Shown: piece by piece, positions 43,737 through 46,355 of the stretch
Layout of the letters: every line of letters begins with the position of its first letter
How positions within the stretch are numbered: position 1 is the first letter of the stretch
NCBI GenBank assembly: GCA_023511655.1
Contig: JAIMBB010000010.1
Coordinates: forward strand, 1 to 46,355
Length of the DNA: 46,355 nucleotides
DNA from: Anaerolineae bacterium
GTDB lineage: Bacteria; Chloroflexota; Anaerolineae; J036; Brachytrichaceae
Reading direction: 5' to 3'
The notes under the pieces: generated by a model
Told to the model about the DNA's origin: nothing
The model's database searches: none
Seen by the model: only the letters and a program-made list of their open reading frames with translations
Program-made: the position numbers and the translations under genes

Positions 43737-45929
43737 TCAGCGCACGACGATGGTGATCTGACGCGTCTGGCGGTCCACGGTGATCGAGTCGCCCTGTTGA
43801 TCCTCGGACAGCGGGGCCAGATGTCTGCTCGCCCTCGCTTCGGCGCCGGCCGGCGTTGCGCCGTCATGGCTGCCTTTCACCGCGCCGGTGGTCACGCGCA
43901 CGCCGGATGATTCATCGGCGCTGGCCGCTGCTGTGAGCGGCAAGCCGGGTGCGCTCGGTCGCCAGAAGGTGTAGCTCCAGTTGAGCGCCCAGCGGTAGCT
44001 CCACGAGGACTGGTTGCCGTTGGCCTTCAGCAGGATGCCGTTGAACTGCACATCCTGATTGGTGCGCGGCGCCAACACGTTGCCCGGGTTCGGGCGGTAT
44101 TCGAAGCGATCGATCTCCGCCGTCCAGGCGGGGTTGTGCGAAGTGACCGTCAGCGCGTCCAGCCGCACGGTGTTGATGCCGGGGTTATACATGCGCACGT
44201 TGATCCGCATGAAGCACTCTTTGCCGGCGCCCAGGAAGACCGGGTTGACCGTGATGGCGTACCAGATCTTCGAGGCCGCCTCCAGCGCGCGCCGGCAGTT
44301 GATGCGACCGAAGCCGAACTCCGGATCGCGCCCGGCCGGGCCGAGGTCATCGGCCGTCAGCTTGATGATCTCTTCCACTTCCCATGAGCGCAACCCCGGA
44401 TCTACCGACAGGATCAAGGCCATCAGGCCGGCCACGTGAGGCGTGGCCGAGGAGGTGCCGTTGAAGTTGGAGACGTACTTGCCGCTGCTGTAGCCGGCCG
44501 CGCCGGTGATGTCGGGTGCGTAGATGTGCACGCCGGGTGCGGCGCAGTCCACCTCCGGCCCATAGCTCGAACCCCACCACGTCTCGCCGTCCAGGCTGGT
44601 CTTGCTCTTGCGCTGGTCCCATTCGTTGGTGGCGCTGACGGCCATGAAGCCGGGGATGGTGGGGGACAGGCGAGCAGGGTAGATCACCGGCGGCGCGTTG
44701 CTGTTGCCCGCCGCCGCGGCGATGGGGCATCCTTTGCCGCCCCGTCCGTGGGTCTGAGCGTACTTGAATGCGTTGGTGACCACGGTGCTGGGCGAGACGC
44801 TGTAGGAGTTCGACAACACGTCGGCGCTGCGTGGCGCCTGCACGGCCTTGTAGATCCCGTCGGCCACCTTGGCGTCGGTGGTGCTCCAGAATCCACCGCC
44901 GACTCCCTTGGCGATGCGAATCCCTACGATCTTGCAGCCGGGCGCGACGCCGACGCCCCCCTTCCCGTTGATCGGCATCGCGGCGACGCCGGCACAAGCC
45001 GTGCCGTGCGCGTCGTTGCCGTCGGGCTGTGGGTTGTCGTCGCCGGCGAAAGCATCGTAGCCGGGCAGCTTATACACGATATCCTCGTGCGTCATGTCGC
45101 AGCCCTCGTCGAGGATGGCGATGGAGATGCCCGGGCTGCCGGGCGAGATCTCCCACGCCTCGGGCGCCTTGATCTTCTTCAGGTTCCACTGCGAGGCGAA
45201 CCCGGGGTCGGATGGCGTAGCCGGGCCGGTGAGTGCGCCTTCGGCCTCCGTTGACGGGAGTGCGGCACGGTCGAACGCTTCCATCGTTTGCGGCGCGCGC
45301 ATGGATACGCCGTTCATCAGCGCCTCGCCCAGGCGAGGGGCAAGGTGCACGAAGTTCGGCTGAGCGAACTCCACCAGCGCGTTCTCCTGCAGTGCGTTCG
45401 CGATCCCCAGGATGTCCAGATCGCCCTTCGCCACCACCAGGTCCACGCCCGGCTCTGGATAGTCATGCTGCTTGACCTCCAGGTTGTATTTGTCCAGCAG
45501 CTTGCGCTGGGCTTCTTTGCCGGCGTCGGCCTTGAACTTGACCAGGATTTCGCCGACCGGGACGAGCGCTACTTCGGCGTCTTCGGTGGCCGGCTCGTAC
45601 ACCTGTGGCCCGGTGGTGACCCCGGGCTCGGCAGCGACCATCGCGCGCAGCGTCTCCAGGCCGGCCTCGCCGGCCTTCGCCACTGCTGCGCCGGCGGTCG
45701 TCGGCGGCAACGCGATCACTGTGAGCGAGTACTCCGGCACTTCCAGCACCTGGGCCGGCGCGGACATGGTGGACAGCCGCTCGGCAATGCCGGCCGCCAC
45801 GCTTCGCGCGGTTGACCCTTCGCCGGCCCCGCGGATGGCCAGGAAGCGCGCCGACACGTTCAGCGGCACCTTTCGCCCATCGGCATAGTAATAACGTTCG
45901 GTCGAAGCTGGTTGATTCTTGGTAGCCAT
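43737..45929 (-). CDS. Subtilisin-like serine protease (S8) without signal peptide
   Basis: 730-residue subtilase. Catalytic Asp274 in AILDEGCDMTHED, His308 in DAHGTACAGV, Ser493 in NGTSSATPHVAGL, with the oxyanion Asn409 in AAAGNSN. A fervidolysin-like propeptide covers about 118-197 (EILVKFKADAGKEAQRKLLDKY). A beta-rich C-terminal region follows (about 575-730). The N-terminus MATKNQPASTERYYYADGRKV has no signal peptide, so export is unclear. ATG 45929 has GGGAGGG 7 bases upstream. A 16-bp palindrome lies 31 bases upstream. It converges with the 7TM gene. Confidence 0.92.
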   Translation of the reverse strand: MATKNQPASTERYYYADGRKVPLNVSARFLAIRGAGEGSTARSVAAGIAERLSTMSAPAQVLEVPEYSLTVIALPPTTAGAAVAKAGEAGLETLRAMVAAEPGVTTGPQVYEPATEDAEVALVPVGEILVKFKADAGKEAQRKLLDKYNLEVKQHDYPEPGVDLVVAKGDLDILGIANALQENALVEFAQPNFVHLAPRLGEALMNGVSMRAPQTMEAFDRAALPSTEAEGALTGPATPSDPGFASQWNLKKIKAPEAWEISPGSPGISIAILDEGCDMTHEDIVYKLPGYDAFAGDDNPQPDGNDAHGTACAGVAAMPINGKGGVGVAPGCKIVGIRIAKGVGGGFWSTTDAKVADGIYKAVQAPRSADVLSNSYSVSPSTVVTNAFKYAQTHGRGGKGCPIAAAAGNSNAPPVIYPARLSPTIPGFMAVSATNEWDQRKSKTSLDGETWWGSSYGPEVDCAAPGVHIYAPDITGAAGYSSGKYVSNFNGTSSATPHVAGLMALILSVDPGLRSWEVEEIIKLTADDLGPAGRDPEFGFGRINCRRALEAASKIWYAITVNPVFLGAGKECFMRINVRMYNPGINTVRLDALTVTSHNPAWTAEIDRFEYRPNPGNVLAPRTNQDVQFNGILLKANGNQSSWSYRWALNWSYTFWRPSAPGLPLTAAASADESSGVRVTTGAVKGSHDGATPAGAEARASRHLAPLSEDQQGDSITVDRQTRQITIVVR

Positions 45930-46355
45930 TTGGATTCCCTCCCGTTACCTTGTGACCGACGACCGGCTAGCCGGTCGGATCGGTCGTGATTCCCACCCCG
46001 ACGGTCGCCCAGCCCGGCGGGCGACTGTGGCGGGTGGCCCATTTCCCCCAGCGCATTCGGCGTGAGCGCGCTTGACGGTCGCGCGCAGGGAAGCCTAGAT
46101 GCTGAAGAGACGCGTTCTTCCCTTCTTCTGAAAAACGCATCTTTCGATCGCGCTGGTCACGCCGAGCAATAGTGTAGCTGCGCCGCCCTCCCGGCGACAC
46201 GCAGGCTGGTTGCAACAATGCATCGCCCGGATGGACAATCGCGAGACGATTTGTTTTTGCGCCCGCCCCGCCTACAATGGTAGCACCACAAAATAGCGTG
46301 GAGCTAAATCCGCCTGGGTGTGAAGCGTAGCAACTCATCAATCGTCCACACATGG
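45930..46355. other. Upstream region of the subtilase gene, window end
   Basis: 426 bp without a credible gene; an open frame antisense at 45967-46353 has no family resemblance. It holds the palindrome at 45961-45976. On the plus strand, TTGTTT at 46251-46256 and TACAAT at 46273-46278 (16 bp apart) may be a promoter reading off the end of the window. Nothing else was recognised. Confidence 0.55.
45961..45976. promoter_or_regulatory. 16-bp perfect palindrome upstream of the subtilase gene
   Basis: GACCGGCTAGCCGGTC is its own reverse complement and lies 31 bases upstream of the subtilase start codon. It could be an operator for a dimeric regulator or a small hairpin in the leader. Confidence 0.45.

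Noticed and set aside
45967-46353. 128-residue open frame at the window end
   Set aside because: Low-quality composition, no family resemblance, no ribosome site; it overlaps likely promoter sequence.

Overview
This 46.4 kb window is dense, high-GC bacterial DNA with housekeeping genes mixed with accessory genes. The gene set (SufB and SufD without the other Suf genes, GlgC, a PASTA-domain Ser/Thr kinase, ECF sigma factor with anti-sigma factor, several peptide-type ABC transporters, many proline/threonine-rich lipoproteins and membrane proteins, and a T-box on trpS) fits a Chloroflexota genome, probably of the Anaerolineae/Chloroflexia type. That placement is an inference from gene content; no rRNA or tRNA gene was seen.

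Layout. 1-1.5 kb: a PHP/CehA-type metallohydrolase without a clear 5' end, abutting the start of sufB; codon use changes abruptly about 270 bp into sufB, so the contig end may be a chimeric join. 1.2-5.1 kb: sufB, interrupted by a 407-residue LAGLIDADG intein, and sufD. 5.1-15.3 kb: methylmalonyl-CoA epimerase, glgC, ornithine carbamoyltransferase, an exonuclease-helicase of the DinG type, a retropepsin-like protease, a hypothetical gene, a histidine phosphatase, RNase Z and dTDP-glucose 4,6-dehydratase. 15.3-18.3 kb: an orphan family 5 solute-binding lipoprotein with a structured leader, followed by palindromic repeats. 18.3-22.9 kb: a signalling block on the minus strand (PASTA kinase, ECF sigma, anti-sigma, bactofilin-like membrane protein) with a plausible ECF-type autoregulatory promoter. 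22.9-27.7 kb: a secreted clan-A glycoside hydrolase, glycerol kinase, and a divergent AraC regulator / PhyH dioxygenase pair. 27.8-32.7 kb: trpS under a complete T-box leader, downstream of a peptide/solute ABC transporter (binding protein and two permeases, no ATPase). 33-39.9 kb: small membrane protein, galK, an NAD-dependent epimerase, ComEC, a Xer-like recombinase and purine nucleoside phosphorylase. 40-46 kb: a membrane-anchored Ig-like protein, a GNAT acetyltransferase, a 7TM-GAF-HTH-like sensor without a kinase domain, and a subtilisin-like protease without a signal peptide.

Two kinds of small repeat stand out. One is a miniature inverted-repeat element (about 87 and 111 bp, at 32.75 and 37.97 kb) with matching terminal repeats and an 8-bp target duplication at one copy. 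The other is a set of seven-base-periodic tandem repeats between genes and, unusually, inside two coding regions (the histidine phosphatase and glpK), where they coincide with extra residues. There is no CRISPR array, prophage or obvious defence island. No single previously undescribed system is clearly demonstrated; the best candidates for follow-up are the coding heptad repeats, the MITE family, the kinase-sigma-bactofilin block and the 7TM-GAF-HTH protein.
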